Source: an uncultured Desulfobulbaceae bacterium (GTDB lineage Bacteria; Desulfobacterota; Desulfobulbia; Desulfobulbales; Desulfocapsaceae). Taken from it: a stretch of DNA of 64,000 nt. The position numbers and the translations under genes were made by a program. The stretch is taken from contig CALENA010000150.1 in assembly GCA_937910875.1 (NCBI GenBank), positions 1 through 64,000 on the forward strand, in the 5' to 3' direction. The notes under the pieces are model-generated. The model saw only the letters and a program-made list of their open reading frames with translations, had not been told where the DNA came from and ran no database searches. Below are positions 25,811 through 35,060 of the stretch, piece by piece (within the stretch, counting starts at the first letter, position 1; each line of letters opens with the position of its first letter).

Positions 25811-27127
25811 TCAGAAGAAGTAGCGGAGGCGGATCTCCCCCTTGTTGTGAAACATCTTGCTGCCGAACTCGGTCAGGGCATCACCCTGGGTGAGCGACAG
25901 ACGGAGGCGCAGCTCCCAGTTGGTCCAGCCGGTGTAGGCCAGCTCCGGACTCAGGGACCAGCTCTCATCGTCGAGGTTGACGATGGCGGTCAGGCCGGGA
26001 GAGACGTAGAGGAGATCAAATGGCTCTTTCTGGGTCAGCTTGACGTAGAAATAATTCCGGCCCGGCTGAGCTCGACCATAGCCACGCTGACTGACCAGGT
26101 CGGCCTGGTCCAGCAGAGACTCGCTGCCGCTGGCCAGGAATTCGGTATAGCCATCCTGGATCAGGCTCAGAAATTGCGCCAGTTCACCTTCGCTGTAGCC
26201 GCCGCCGTTATGGAAGTATTCGATGATTGTCGTCAGGTCTGTTTCGTTCAGGTAGCGCAGGCCAAGAAGGGTTGAAAGGGCGGATCGTTCACGGCTGGCC
26301 AGGGTATTATTGTCTTGCAGGACCGACTGCTGGAGGGCAGGAATGTAAGCCAGTTCGCCGTGAATCTCGAAATTTGTGGCCAGGTTTCTTGAAAAATCAA
26401 TGCCGTAGCGACTGGATCGGCTGTCACCCTCAAAGAGCATCAGGTCGATATCGGTATCGCGGTAGAGGAGGTAGAGTTTGGCTGCCAGATTGACATGATT
26501 CTCCTCGCCAAAGTCCTCGTTGACACCCTGCCAGACCGGCAGGGCAACTCCAGTCAGGGCCATGGTCCGTAAGGGACCGTCCATGCTGCGGATCAGGTCG
26601 ACCTCAGCTCCGATGTAGCCTTCAAGGGCCTCTTCAGGGTTGTTGGCGTCTTTGGGCCGGTTGATAAGGCCTGCTGGATTCCAGGCATAGCCCTTGCCCC
26701 ATTTATACGATTTTTTCCCGGCCGTAATGCTGATTGACGGCGAAGGCTTGAGCTCAAGCGCGGCTTCGTAGATATCGGCCGTGTCGGCCCAGGCCAGCTG
26801 ATCCTGCTGGGCCGTGGCCGTGACAACCCAGTTGACGGTCATACTGTCACGGCTGTAGCGGCCATCCAGTTGCAGGGCCGTGCTCAGCCGCTCAAGATCC
26901 GCCCGAGGCTGGTCGTAAAGATTCAGTCTGGCCAGGGCCGAGTTCTGGCCAATGTCCATATGTTCGAATTTGATCTCGGCAAATCCGCCCCATTCCAGAG
27001 GTTTCTTTTCAAAGGCCGCAAGATCAAAGCTGAACTCATCACTACTTCTGGCTGCTGCCGGGTGTAACAGTCCAAGCAGGGTCAGGAGGGCAGCGGCCAG
27101 AGACAGGCGGGGAGCCAAAACAGTCAT
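25811..27127 (-). CDS. Outer-membrane beta-barrel protein, function unknown
   Basis: A 438-residue exported protein. A signal peptide (LAAALLTLLGLLHPAAARS) precedes alternating amphipathic strands and the chain ends in LRYFF, a terminal aromatic as in outer-membrane barrels. ITAGKKSYKWGKGYAWNP is a conserved-looking motif. It is encoded 5 bp after a LolA-like protein and the MacB-like ABC pair, suggesting it is part of an envelope lipid or lipoprotein trafficking unit. Confidence 0.75.
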   Translation of the reverse strand: MTVLAPRLSLAAALLTLLGLLHPAAARSSDEFSFDLAAFEKKPLEWGGFAEIKFEHMDIGQNSALARLNLYDQPRADLERLSTALQLDGRYSRDSMTVNWVVTATAQQDQLAWADTADIYEAALELKPSPSISITAGKKSYKWGKGYAWNPAGLINRPKDANNPEEALEGYIGAEVDLIRSMDGPLRTMALTGVALPVWQGVNEDFGEENHVNLAAKLYLLYRDTDIDLMLFEGDSRSSRYGIDFSRNLATNFEIHGELAYIPALQQSVLQDNNTLASRERSALSTLLGLRYLNETDLTTIIEYFHNGGGYSEGELAQFLSLIQDGYTEFLASGSESLLDQADLVSQRGYGRAQPGRNYFYVKLTQKEPFDLLYVSPGLTAIVNLDDESWSLSPELAYTGWTNWELRLRLSLTQGDALTEFGSKMFHNKGEIRLRYFF

Positions 27128-27132
27128 ATTCG

Positions 27133-27882
27133 TCAGCGCAGCTCCCCAATCCTGGACAGGTAGTTGAGGCTGAAGACCTCATCGGCCAATTCTTTTTTGG
27201 CAATCTTGGCCCAGAGCATGACCGAGCGATAATTCTTGTAGAGCGGGCTGTCGGTCTCAAGCATCGAGGGTCGGACCATGCCGTCACCAAAGTCCTTGAT
27301 CTTAGAGTAGTGCAGGGTTTTGATCAGCAAGCCGCTGGCCGCATAGCACTCAATGGTGGTGGGCAGAAGATTTTTTTTGTCGACGATCATCTTCAGGTTG
27401 TCATAGGCCACGGACGCGGTTTTGGCCTTGAGAGTCAGTGTGTAGGTCTCACCCTCGTCCATGATGTCAACTGCATTGTACTCCTGACCGTAATCCAGAC
27501 GGAGGATGTCGGAGTTGTTGAAGACTCCGCCCACCACCGATTGCAGGCTGGTGATCCGTAAGGGCTTACCTACGTTGGGGATGTAGAGCCACATGTTATC
27601 GTCCAGGCGCAGGGTGGCCCGCCCCTTTTCACTGGCCGGGTCGAGAAACAGGGCGACGACCTTGTTGGCCCCCTTCTTGACCGAGTAGAGGACAAACTCT
27701 TTCTGGGTCCCGTCAGGTTCGATATTGATCAGTTTGCGGTACATCTCATACGTTTCGGGCTGCATGTTCCGGTCCACCTGGCGGAGAATCTCGTTGCCGT
27801 CCACGGCCATTGCCGGAGAGAGGCTGAAGAGGACGGCGCAGCAGGCCGTAAGACTGAGGATGAGAGTTTGTGTGAATTTCAT
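27133..27882 (-). CDS. LolA-like outer-membrane lipoprotein-sorting protein
   Basis: A 249-residue periplasmic protein. Signal peptide MKFTQTLILSLTACCAVLFSLSPAMAVD, then an unclosed beta-barrel fold suggested by YEMYRKLINIEPDGTQKEFVLYS, WLYIPNVGKPLRI and VDKKNLLPTTIECY, typical of the sorting-protein family often found with MacB-type ABC genes. It may carry a hydrophobic ligand between the ABC complex and the outer membrane. GGGAAAC precedes the start at 27882. Confidence 0.8.
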   Translation of the reverse strand: MKFTQTLILSLTACCAVLFSLSPAMAVDGNEILRQVDRNMQPETYEMYRKLINIEPDGTQKEFVLYSVKKGANKVVALFLDPASEKGRATLRLDDNMWLYIPNVGKPLRITSLQSVVGGVFNNSDILRLDYGQEYNAVDIMDEGETYTLTLKAKTASVAYDNLKMIVDKKNLLPTTIECYAASGLLIKTLHYSKIKDFGDGMVRPSMLETDSPLYKNYRSVMLWAKIAKKELADEVFSLNYLSRIGELR

Positions 27883-27969
27883 GATTGTTTCCCAATGAAT
27901 ATAAATGAAATAACAGTACGTTCGCTTGTGGTTGATTATTGACGCCTTAGTGCCTGTTCCGGATACGGT

Positions 27970-28049
27970 CTCGGTCGGGAGTGGCCCTGCAGACGTCCTC
28001 GCTTTTCTGCGGTCGCTGCGAATTGTCTGCCAGGCCACTCCCGACCGAG
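27970..28049. repeat. Long intergenic inverted repeat
   Basis: CTCGGTCGGGAGTGGCC (27970-27986) and its exact complement (28033-28049) flank a second pairing of GCAGAC with GTCTGC, giving a hairpin of about 23 paired bases with a 30-nt loop. It lies between the permease stop and the LolA-like start on the minus strand. Nearby, 28110-28136 carries short TTTCTGACTTCTGA direct repeats. Confidence 0.75.
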
Positions 28050-28142
28050 CCCCGGCAAGGGCAGCCAAGGCTGGATGTATAAGTCTTACGGACTTGTGTT
28101 GATCTGTCCTCTGATTTCTGACTTCTGATTTCTGCCTTGTGG

Positions 28143-29387
28143 CTAAACGTGGCGCAGGGCATCGATCGGGTCCATATGCGAGGCCTTCCAGGCCGGCTGC
28201 AGACTGCCGAGGACCGCAATGCCAATGACGATCAGTGAGACGGCAATCACGTCACCTGCGGCAATGGTCGGGGTCAGGATGAGTCCAGTCTGGCGGCCGA
28301 AGTCAAAGCTGATCTGGGTGATGTTCATGATCGCAATGGAAGCGAGGCTGATGGACACCCCGATGGAGGTCCCCAGAAGGCCCAGAAGGAAGCCCTCGGT
28401 CAGGAACAGGGCCAGGATCTTGCTCGGAGAGGTGCCGATGGCGGCAATGGTCCCGATCTCGTTGATCCGTTCATAGACGGCCATGATCATGACGTTCATG
28501 ATACTCACCAGAACAATGGCCACCAGCATGATCTTGATAAAAAAGGTCATCAGGTCGATCATCCGGGCGATATTGAAAAAGGGTGAAATCTTCTCCCAAG
28601 TATGGACCTCAAAGACCGGTTTGTCCATCTTATTTTTGAACCCGGACAGGGTGGTCTCAAGCTGTTTGAAGACCGGTACCAGCTGGTCCAGTCCGGTGAG
28701 GCGGATGGCGATCTCGCTGATCTCCTGTTCTTCCATGCGGAGCAGGGTTCGGGCATCGGCAAGTCTGATATAGCCGTCACGGCCGCCCGGACCGGAAATA
28801 CTCTCCAGGATGCCGCGGACGGTAAAGGGCTGGCCATTGACCGAGCCGTCCTTGTTGGTGGCCACCAGGACAATGGAGTCACCGATTGTCACCTTCATGC
28901 CCTTGGCGATCAATTCCGGGACCAGGATCTCACCTGGATTCAGAAGTCCCTCTTTTTCACCGTCGAGGATGCGGTCGCCCAGGAGAGGTACTGTCTTCAG
29001 CTCCTGTTCAGGATCAATGGCATTGAGACGGATATTGGTGGTCTCGTTATAATTTGAAAACATGGCCCCGAACTTGATCCGCATGGAGTAGGCCTCAATG
29101 GCCTCGTTGCGGTCGAGGATCTCCGTGATTTTGCCCAACTGTTTGCCGGACAGATTCATGTTCAGGGGCAGATTGTCAATGGATGAAAGGTAGCCTTTGC
29201 GGTGGATCTGCAGATGGCCGAGCATGGAATCGGTGATCTGGCCGACCATCATCCCCTTGAACGAGCCTGAGACCGAGATAAAGAGGAGGACTGAGACCAC
29301 TCCCAGGGTGATCAGGGCCGAGGTCAGCAGGGTCCTTCTGAGGTAACGGCGCAGGTTCCGGGCCGCCATTTTGATAATATTGAGCAT
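28143..29387 (-). CDS. MacB/LolE-type ABC transporter permease
   Basis: A 414-residue permease with the four-TM MacB layout: TM1 (LLTSALITLGVVSVLLFI), a periplasmic domain of about 220 residues, and three C-terminal segments (FFIKIMLVAIVLVSIMNVMIMAVYER, GFLLGLLGTSIGVSISLASIA and AVSLIVIGIAVLGSLQPA). It acts with the ATPase at 29410 to drive periplasmic work or lipoprotein release. AAGGAG precedes the start at 29387. Confidence 0.9.
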   Translation of the reverse strand: MLNIIKMAARNLRRYLRRTLLTSALITLGVVSVLLFISVSGSFKGMMVGQITDSMLGHLQIHRKGYLSSIDNLPLNMNLSGKQLGKITEILDRNEAIEAYSMRIKFGAMFSNYNETTNIRLNAIDPEQELKTVPLLGDRILDGEKEGLLNPGEILVPELIAKGMKVTIGDSIVLVATNKDGSVNGQPFTVRGILESISGPGGRDGYIRLADARTLLRMEEQEISEIAIRLTGLDQLVPVFKQLETTLSGFKNKMDKPVFEVHTWEKISPFFNIARMIDLMTFFIKIMLVAIVLVSIMNVMIMAVYERINEIGTIAAIGTSPSKILALFLTEGFLLGLLGTSIGVSISLASIAIMNITQISFDFGRQTGLILTPTIAAGDVIAVSLIVIGIAVLGSLQPAWKASHMDPIDALRHV

Positions 29388-29409
29388 GGTTGTCTCCTTG
29401 GAGGCTGTG

Positions 29410-30084
29410 TCAGTTCGTGAATTGTCCGTCTTCGAGGGTGTAGACGATCTCGGCGTTTTCGACCACCTTGGGATCATGGGTAGAAAAGACAAAGGAGGTT
29501 GAAAATTCGTCGCGCATCTTTTTCATCAGGTCGATAATTTTAAAGGCGGTGACCCGGTCAAGATTGGCAGTGGGTTCATCGGCCAGGATCAGTTTGGCCT
29601 TGGAGGACAGGGCCCGGGCCACGGCGACCCGCTGTTTCTGGCCACCGGAGATCTGGCTGGGCAGTTTGTTGCCCTGGCCTTCCATGCCCACGGCCGTCAG
29701 CAGTTCCTCGACCCGTTGCCGTCGCTGTTCAGCAGGCCAGTTCTGGACCATTTGCAAGGGATATTCGATGTTTTCAAAGACGGTCAGGACAGGAATCAGG
29801 TTGAAGTCCTGGAAGATGAAACCGATATGATCGCCTCGGAATTTAGCCGAATCTTTAGATGAGATATGGGTGACGTCCTGACCGGTCACCACCAGGGAAC
29901 CGCTGGTGGGTGGATCGAGGCAGCCGATCATGTTCAGCAGCGTAGACTTGCCGCTGCCCGAGGGGCCGACAAAGGAGACAAAGGAAGCGGGTTTGATGGT
30001 GAAATCGACTCCGCGGATCGCCTTGACCTCGATGTCGCCGGAGACATAGGTCTTGGTCAGGTTTGTTGCTACGACTAAGGACAT
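29410..30084 (-). CDS. LolD/MacB-type ABC transporter ATPase
   Basis: A 224-residue ATPase: Walker A GPSGSGKST, Q-loop FQDFNLIPVLTVFENIEYPL, signature ISGGQKQRVAVARAL, Walker B LILADEPTANLD, H-loop FSTHDP. The ENIEYPL pattern is typical of the LolD/FtsE/MacB group. GGGAG precedes 30084; the longer open frame upstream only reads through repeat copy 6. Confidence 0.92.
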   Translation of the reverse strand: MSLVVATNLTKTYVSGDIEVKAIRGVDFTIKPASFVSFVGPSGSGKSTLLNMIGCLDPPTSGSLVVTGQDVTHISSKDSAKFRGDHIGFIFQDFNLIPVLTVFENIEYPLQMVQNWPAEQRRQRVEELLTAVGMEGQGNKLPSQISGGQKQRVAVARALSSKAKLILADEPTANLDRVTAFKIIDLMKKMRDEFSTSFVFSTHDPKVVENAEIVYTLEDGQFTN

Positions 30085-30180
30085 GGAATTCTCCCGATAA
30101 ATGGTGGAATACTCCCAGGCATGGAGTTGAGATTGACTCGCCTCACTCTCTGGAACGATAACAGGTTGTAACGGTCCAAC

Positions 30181-30273
30181 GGCAGCGTGTCTGGACCACA
30201 TGAGCCAGCCACAACCACCCATGAAAGTTCGCACCTTCGGCATGGCCAGTCATGGTCTCCGATGAACTTTCAT
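30181..30273 (-). repeat. Dispersed two-hairpin element, copy 6
   Basis: Minus-oriented copy in the 404-bp gap between the ABC ATPase and aconitase. ATGAAAGTTC and GAACTTTCAT arms are perfect; module 2 has CCAGACA for CCAGCCA. Confidence 0.88.
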
Positions 30274-30438
30274 ATAAATGCTGATAATTCTCGCTGTTCG
30301 CTTTGATGAATGCAAGCAGAATTTGTGCCAGTCAGGTGAATTTCGGTCGAACTCAGGATTGACGGGACATGCGGCGGATGGCAGGGGGATGGGTGAAAGT
30401 GGCTGGAGCGAGCGGGTGGAACTTTTTTCCCCGACAAC

Positions 30439-30477
30439 CCTGCCCGTCCTGGGTAATAATGACCCAGGACGGACAGG
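30439..30477 (-). terminator. Hairpin after aconitase
   Basis: CCTGCCCGTCCTGGG and CCCAGGACGGACAGG pair across 9 nt, eleven bases after the aconitase stop. The stem is strong but no U-run follows on the minus strand, so termination is probable rather than certain. Confidence 0.55.
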
Positions 30478-30488
30478 AAGATAGAAGC

Positions 30489-32759
30489 TCAGCTTTGACC
30501 GAGGAAGTTCAGGGCAGAACCGGCCTTGAACCAGTCGATCTGTTCGTGGTTCAGCGAGTGGCTGAGGACGATCTGCTCTTTGCCTCCATCCAGGTGGTGG
30601 AAGATGCCGGTCAGTTTGCTGCCCGGGGCCAGTTTGGAAAGACCCATGATGTCAACCAGGTCACCCTCCTGGACCAGGTCATAATCGGCCGGATCGCTGA
30701 AGGTCAGGGGCAGCATACCCTGTTTCTTGAGATTGGTCTCATGGATGCGGGCAAAACTGCGGGTGATGACCACCCGGCCACCCATATGGCGCGGGCTCAT
30801 GGCCGCATGCTCACGAGATGAGCCTTCGCCGTAGTTGGCATCACCCACGGCCAGCCAGTTGTCGCCCCGGGTCAGATAGGCCCGGGCGATCTCGCTGAAC
30901 CCTTGGGTTGCCCCAGTCAGCTGATTGATGCCCTGACCGGTCTCGCCGCTGAAGGCGTTGGTGGCGCCGCTGAACATGTTGTCGGAGATGTGGTCGAGAT
31001 GACCACGGAAGCGGAGCCAGGGGCCGGCCGGTGAAATATGGTCGGTGGTGCACTTGCCCCTGGCCTTCAAAAGCAGGCGCAGACCGATCAGGTCCTGGCC
31101 GTCCCAGGGGGCAAAGGGGGTGAGCAGGGCCAGACGTTCAGAGTCAGGGGACACCTGGACTGAGACTGCGCTTCGCTCCTCGACCTGCGGCAGCAGACCC
31201 TGGTCATCGCGAATCAGGCCATTTTTCGGGACCTCGGCCACGTTTCCGGGCGCGGTCAGGAGAAAGGTGGAGCCATCACTGCCGGTGATTGGTGTGGTGT
31301 AGGGATTGAGTGTGAAGTCACCGAACAGGGCATAGGCCAGGCAGGTTTCGGGGCTGGCGATAAAGCCACAGGTCCCGGCATTGCCGTCGTTGCGTTTGGG
31401 AAAGTTGCGGTTATAGGAGGTGATGATCGAGTTGGCAAAGCCCGGTTCGATGTCCTGCCGTTTCCACTGACCGATACAGGGGCCGCAGGCATTGGCCAGG
31501 ACCGTGGCGCCGATGGCCTCGAGGCTGGCCAGCTGGCCGTCGCGCTCGATGGTGGCCCTGACCTGCTCCGAGCCCGGGGTGATCAGCATCGGGATCTTCA
31601 GTTTTGCTCCGTGGGCGGAGATCTGTTCGGCCATGGCCGCGATCCGGCCCATATCCTCATAGGAGGAGTTGGTGCAGGAGCCCACCAGGGCATAGGTGAC
31701 ATTAGCAGGAAAGCCCCCTTCTTCGATGTGGGCCTTCATGTTGGCCACGGTGGAGGCTCGGTCCGGTGAGTGGGGACCGACCACGTGCGGCTCCAGGGTG
31801 GAGAGATCGATGTCGATCACCTGGTCGTAGTATTTCTCGGGGCTGGCCAGGACCTCGGGATCTGCGGCCAGAAGATGGGCGTATTGTTCGGCAAGATCAG
31901 CGGCATCACTTCGCCCGCAGGCCCGCAGGTAGGCGGCCATGTGGGTGTCATAGGGGAAGGTCGAGGTGGTGGCACCCAGTTCGGCCCCCATGTTGCAGAT
32001 GGTGGCCTTGCCCGTACAGGAGAGTGTGGCCGCGCCATCACCAAAGTACTCAAAGACCCGGTTGGTGCCGCCGGCCGTGGTCAGCATCCCCAGGAGCATG
32101 AGGATGACGTCTTTGGGGGCGGCCCAGCCCTGGAGGCTGCCGCTCAGACGGACGCCGACGAATTTCGGATGAAGGACTTCCCAGGGCATGCCGACCATCA
32201 CATCCACGGCATCTGCCCCACCCACGCCCGAAGCAAAGGCCCCGATCCCGCCGGCATTGGGTGTGTGTGAGTCGGTACCCAGCATCATCAGGCCGGGGAA
32301 GCCGTACTGTTCCATGACCACCTGATGGATGATGCCCGCGCCCGGCAGCCAGCAGCCAAAACCGTAACGCTGTGAAGCTGAGGCCAGGAAGTCGTAGACC
32401 TCCCGGTTCTCTTCCCGGGCCAGGCGCAGGTCGTTGTTGGCCCCCTGCTGGGCCCGGATCAGATGATCGCAGTGAACCGTGACCGGGACGGCGGCCTCGT
32501 CTTTTTCAGCCAGCATGAACTGAAGAATGGCCATCTGGGCGGTGGCGTCCTGCAGGGCGATCCGGTCCGGCCGGGTCTTGATATAGGAGACACCGGCAGT
32601 CAGTTCTGCAGTCTCCGGGGCGTCCAGATGACCATAGATGATCTTCTCGCCGTAGGTCAGGGGGCGGCCCAGGCGTTGGCGGACTATGGCCAGATTGGCC
32701 TCCATCTTCTGGTATGTGCCTTCAATGAACTCGGGGGTGGAATCAACAAAATTCTGCAT
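30489..32759 (-). CDS. Aconitate hydratase
   Basis: A 756-residue aconitase of the mitochondrial-type (AcnA-like short) class, converting citrate and isocitrate in the cytoplasm. Cluster-binding Cys are in VGSCTNSS and NACGPCIGQW; other active-site segments include TVHCDHL, GTDSHTPNAGG, the swivelling-domain GRCTTDH-like KCTTDHISPAG and GSSREHAA. AAGGAG lies before ATG 32759; the open frame upstream encodes nothing conserved. No citrate synthase or isocitrate dehydrogenase lies nearby. Confidence 0.95.
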   Translation of the reverse strand: MQNFVDSTPEFIEGTYQKMEANLAIVRQRLGRPLTYGEKIIYGHLDAPETAELTAGVSYIKTRPDRIALQDATAQMAILQFMLAEKDEAAVPVTVHCDHLIRAQQGANNDLRLAREENREVYDFLASASQRYGFGCWLPGAGIIHQVVMEQYGFPGLMMLGTDSHTPNAGGIGAFASGVGGADAVDVMVGMPWEVLHPKFVGVRLSGSLQGWAAPKDVILMLLGMLTTAGGTNRVFEYFGDGAATLSCTGKATICNMGAELGATTSTFPYDTHMAAYLRACGRSDAADLAEQYAHLLAADPEVLASPEKYYDQVIDIDLSTLEPHVVGPHSPDRASTVANMKAHIEEGGFPANVTYALVGSCTNSSYEDMGRIAAMAEQISAHGAKLKIPMLITPGSEQVRATIERDGQLASLEAIGATVLANACGPCIGQWKRQDIEPGFANSIITSYNRNFPKRNDGNAGTCGFIASPETCLAYALFGDFTLNPYTTPITGSDGSTFLLTAPGNVAEVPKNGLIRDDQGLLPQVEERSAVSVQVSPDSERLALLTPFAPWDGQDLIGLRLLLKARGKCTTDHISPAGPWLRFRGHLDHISDNMFSGATNAFSGETGQGINQLTGATQGFSEIARAYLTRGDNWLAVGDANYGEGSSREHAAMSPRHMGGRVVITRSFARIHETNLKKQGMLPLTFSDPADYDLVQEGDLVDIMGLSKLAPGSKLTGIFHHLDGGKEQIVLSHSLNHEQIDWFKAGSALNFLGQS

Positions 32760-32928
32760 GGGGGCTCCTTGGCAGGAATCAGGTTTGCGGCGGCTGCAGG
32801 CCGGCCCTGGTATGGATTGAAAAATTGATAAAAAAGAAGGACTGTTCCGAAAAATAAAGGGGATAATGGCCAGAAAATAGCAAATTGACAGACTGAAGAC
32901 AACCGGAAAAGAGTGGCAGTGACGAGAT

Positions 32929-34392
32929 TCAGCTGAGTCTTGTCCGCTCTTTTCGGATCTTTTTTTGTTCGTACATCTGCTGATCGGCCTGAGAGAGCAG
33001 CTGGTCAAAGGTGCAGGGATTCTCGGGCTGGTAGCGGGCCAGACCCAGGCTGATCTCCAGGCGATAGGGGTGTGGATTCTGCTCGTTGAACTGATTGAGC
33101 TGGTGCTCGAGTTTGCTCAGGACAGACTCTTCCGGGTCTGTTCCGATGGATGAGGTGAGCAGGACCACGAATTCATCACCGCCCAGACGGGCAATGAGAT
33201 CGCCCTGGCGGAAGGTGTTTTTCAGCAGGGTTGCGGTGGCGATCAGGGCCTGGTCCCCGGTCTCATGACCCTGTAGGTCGTTGATGGCCTTCATGTTGTC
33301 GAGATCGGCGTAGAGCAGGAGCAGGGGGCTGTTGTTGCGTTCGGCGATGGCCAGCTGGGCCCGGCCCTGGGAGAAGAAACCGCGGCGGTTGAGCAGCCCG
33401 GTCAACTCGTCGCTGATGATCATTTCCCGCAGTCGGGCCTCCATCTTTTTGCGTTCCGAGATATTGCGGAAAATGCCGCGGGTGGAGATCAGCCGGTTGT
33501 TGCTGAGTCGGCAGTTGATGTTGCCTTCCACGGGAATTTTCTCCCCGGATTTGCTGCAGAAGGCCGTCCCGACCGAGCGGCTCTCCTGGCCGAGACACAG
33601 GCGTTGGAACTCGCTCAGGCAATGCTCCTTTTCTTCCGGATGGATGATGTCGAAGACCGAGCGGCCCACGGCCTCTTCGGCGTGATACCCCAGGGTCTGC
33701 TGCCAGGCCTGGTTGACATAGATGAGCCGGCCGTCACCACCGGTGATCTGGATCAGGTCCAGTGAGTTGTCAAACAGGTCGTGGAAGCGTTCTTCTGATT
33801 CCTGCAGTTTCTTGACCGACCTGGCATTGTGCAGGGCCAGGGCAGCCTGATTGGCCAGGCCGGTGTAGAGGTCTGTTTCTGCCTGACTGAAATGGCGCAG
33901 TTCCAGGGTATGTCCGATCAGAATCCCGATGACCTCGCCTTCAATGATCATCGGGACGGCCAGGGCTGAACGGATATTCAGATCCCATATCACCTGGGGG
34001 ACAGAAAAGCGAGTCTCGCAGCTAAAGTCTGCCACGCTTGCCGGCTCCTGTTTTTTGGCCGTGTAAGTGGCCAGGCCCTGGCCTTCTTTCAGGGAGAATC
34101 CGTCCATGGAGTACTGCGGAAAACCAAGGTAGTCTTGTTGAATCAAAGAGTTTTGTTTTTCTGAGACCAGGAGCAGGCTGGAAAAATCAAAGGTCAGGAG
34201 GGCCTTGGCATGGGTGACAATGACCCGGTGCAGGGCCTTGATGTCAGTGGTGGTTGTGATGGCGCGTGCGACCTTGAACATCTCTTCCAGGCCACGGCAA
34301 TAACGCTGTTGCGCCTCATTGATGGCCATGAGCGACGAGTCGTCACAGGGTGAAGTTGCCTGGGCTGTCTTCTGGGAAGTTGATTCGTACAT
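32929..34392 (-). CDS. GAF-PAS-GGDEF diguanylate cyclase
   Basis: A 487-residue cytoplasmic signalling protein. Residues about 35-190 form a GAF domain (ALHRVIVTHAKALLTFDFSSLLLV...IGILIGHT), 200-320 a PAS domain (LFDNSLDLIQITGGDGRLIYVNQAW), and 330-480 a GGDEF domain with an intact active loop RLGGDEF and the substrate region DNMKAINDLQGHETGD. It should make cyclic di-GMP. The upstream signal is unknown. No strong ribosome site precedes ATG 34392. Confidence 0.92.
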   Translation of the reverse strand: MYESTSQKTAQATSPCDDSSLMAINEAQQRYCRGLEEMFKVARAITTTTDIKALHRVIVTHAKALLTFDFSSLLLVSEKQNSLIQQDYLGFPQYSMDGFSLKEGQGLATYTAKKQEPASVADFSCETRFSVPQVIWDLNIRSALAVPMIIEGEVIGILIGHTLELRHFSQAETDLYTGLANQAALALHNARSVKKLQESEERFHDLFDNSLDLIQITGGDGRLIYVNQAWQQTLGYHAEEAVGRSVFDIIHPEEKEHCLSEFQRLCLGQESRSVGTAFCSKSGEKIPVEGNINCRLSNNRLISTRGIFRNISERKKMEARLREMIISDELTGLLNRRGFFSQGRAQLAIAERNNSPLLLLYADLDNMKAINDLQGHETGDQALIATATLLKNTFRQGDLIARLGGDEFVVLLTSSIGTDPEESVLSKLEHQLNQFNEQNPHPYRLEISLGLARYQPENPCTFDQLLSQADQQMYEQKKIRKERTRLS

Positions 34393-34558
34393 GTGAATTA
34401 TTGGTAATTGGTGATTAGGAGTTATTCCTGAATCTTGTAAACTGCACGACTCGGTTTTGCAAGTTTTTTATCAATTCTGGTCGGGAGGGCAGGAGATGAC
34501 CGCTGCTTGCCTGAAGACTTGTTGAAGACCCATGGCGAACTGTGTGAATCCTGGTCGG

Positions 34559-34891
34559 TCAGGAGCGGATCATCTCCTCATCGACCATCCGGTCGATAAA
34601 GTCGAGGACAAACTGGCGCTGGATCGGGCTGGCATGGGCAATACAGTCGCAGTGGAGGTTGGACTCGCTCCGAACCAGAAACTCGAAGCAGACCGCCTCC
34701 TTGCTCACCTCAACCCCGAGATAGAAGGGGCCGCACTCGTCATGGCCCTGCTGTTTTTCGCTGTACAGATCCGGTGGAATAACTATCCAGTAGAGGCCGA
34801 TCATCGGCCCATGTTTGAGGGTTCGCTTGAGATAGGAGTCGATATTGTCGCGCTCCATGGGAGAGAGGTCGTCGATGACAAACTGGCGCAT
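34559..34891 (-). CDS. Conserved-looking hypothetical protein
   Basis: A 110-residue protein without a domain I recognise. It starts MRQFVIDDLSPMERDNIDSY; an alternative ATG 17 codons upstream (34942) gives 127 residues. Moderately acidic, with CGPFYLGVEV and three Cys near the C terminus. No signal peptide or membrane segment. Neither start has a good ribosome site. Confidence 0.65.
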   Translation of the reverse strand: MRQFVIDDLSPMERDNIDSYLKRTLKHGPMIGLYWIVIPPDLYSEKQQGHDECGPFYLGVEVSKEAVCFEFLVRSESNLHCDCIAHASPIQRQFVLDFIDRMVDEEMIRS

Positions 34892-35060
34892 AAGAGTCAA
34901 TGAATGTAGAGGGTGAATCGGAAAGAGAGCCTGGTGGGGCATTGAATAACTGCGCCGGTAACTCCCTGTCTATATACTAACAGAACCCCTGAACAACGAT
35001 GCCCGGTTGGGTTAGGGTCGGGAATGGCAAAGGGTAGATGTCCGAATGGTTGTGCTGTGA

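Noticed and set aside
27970-28049. Integron attC site
   Set aside because: No R-box core GTTRRRY or gene-cassette arrangement, and no integrase in view.
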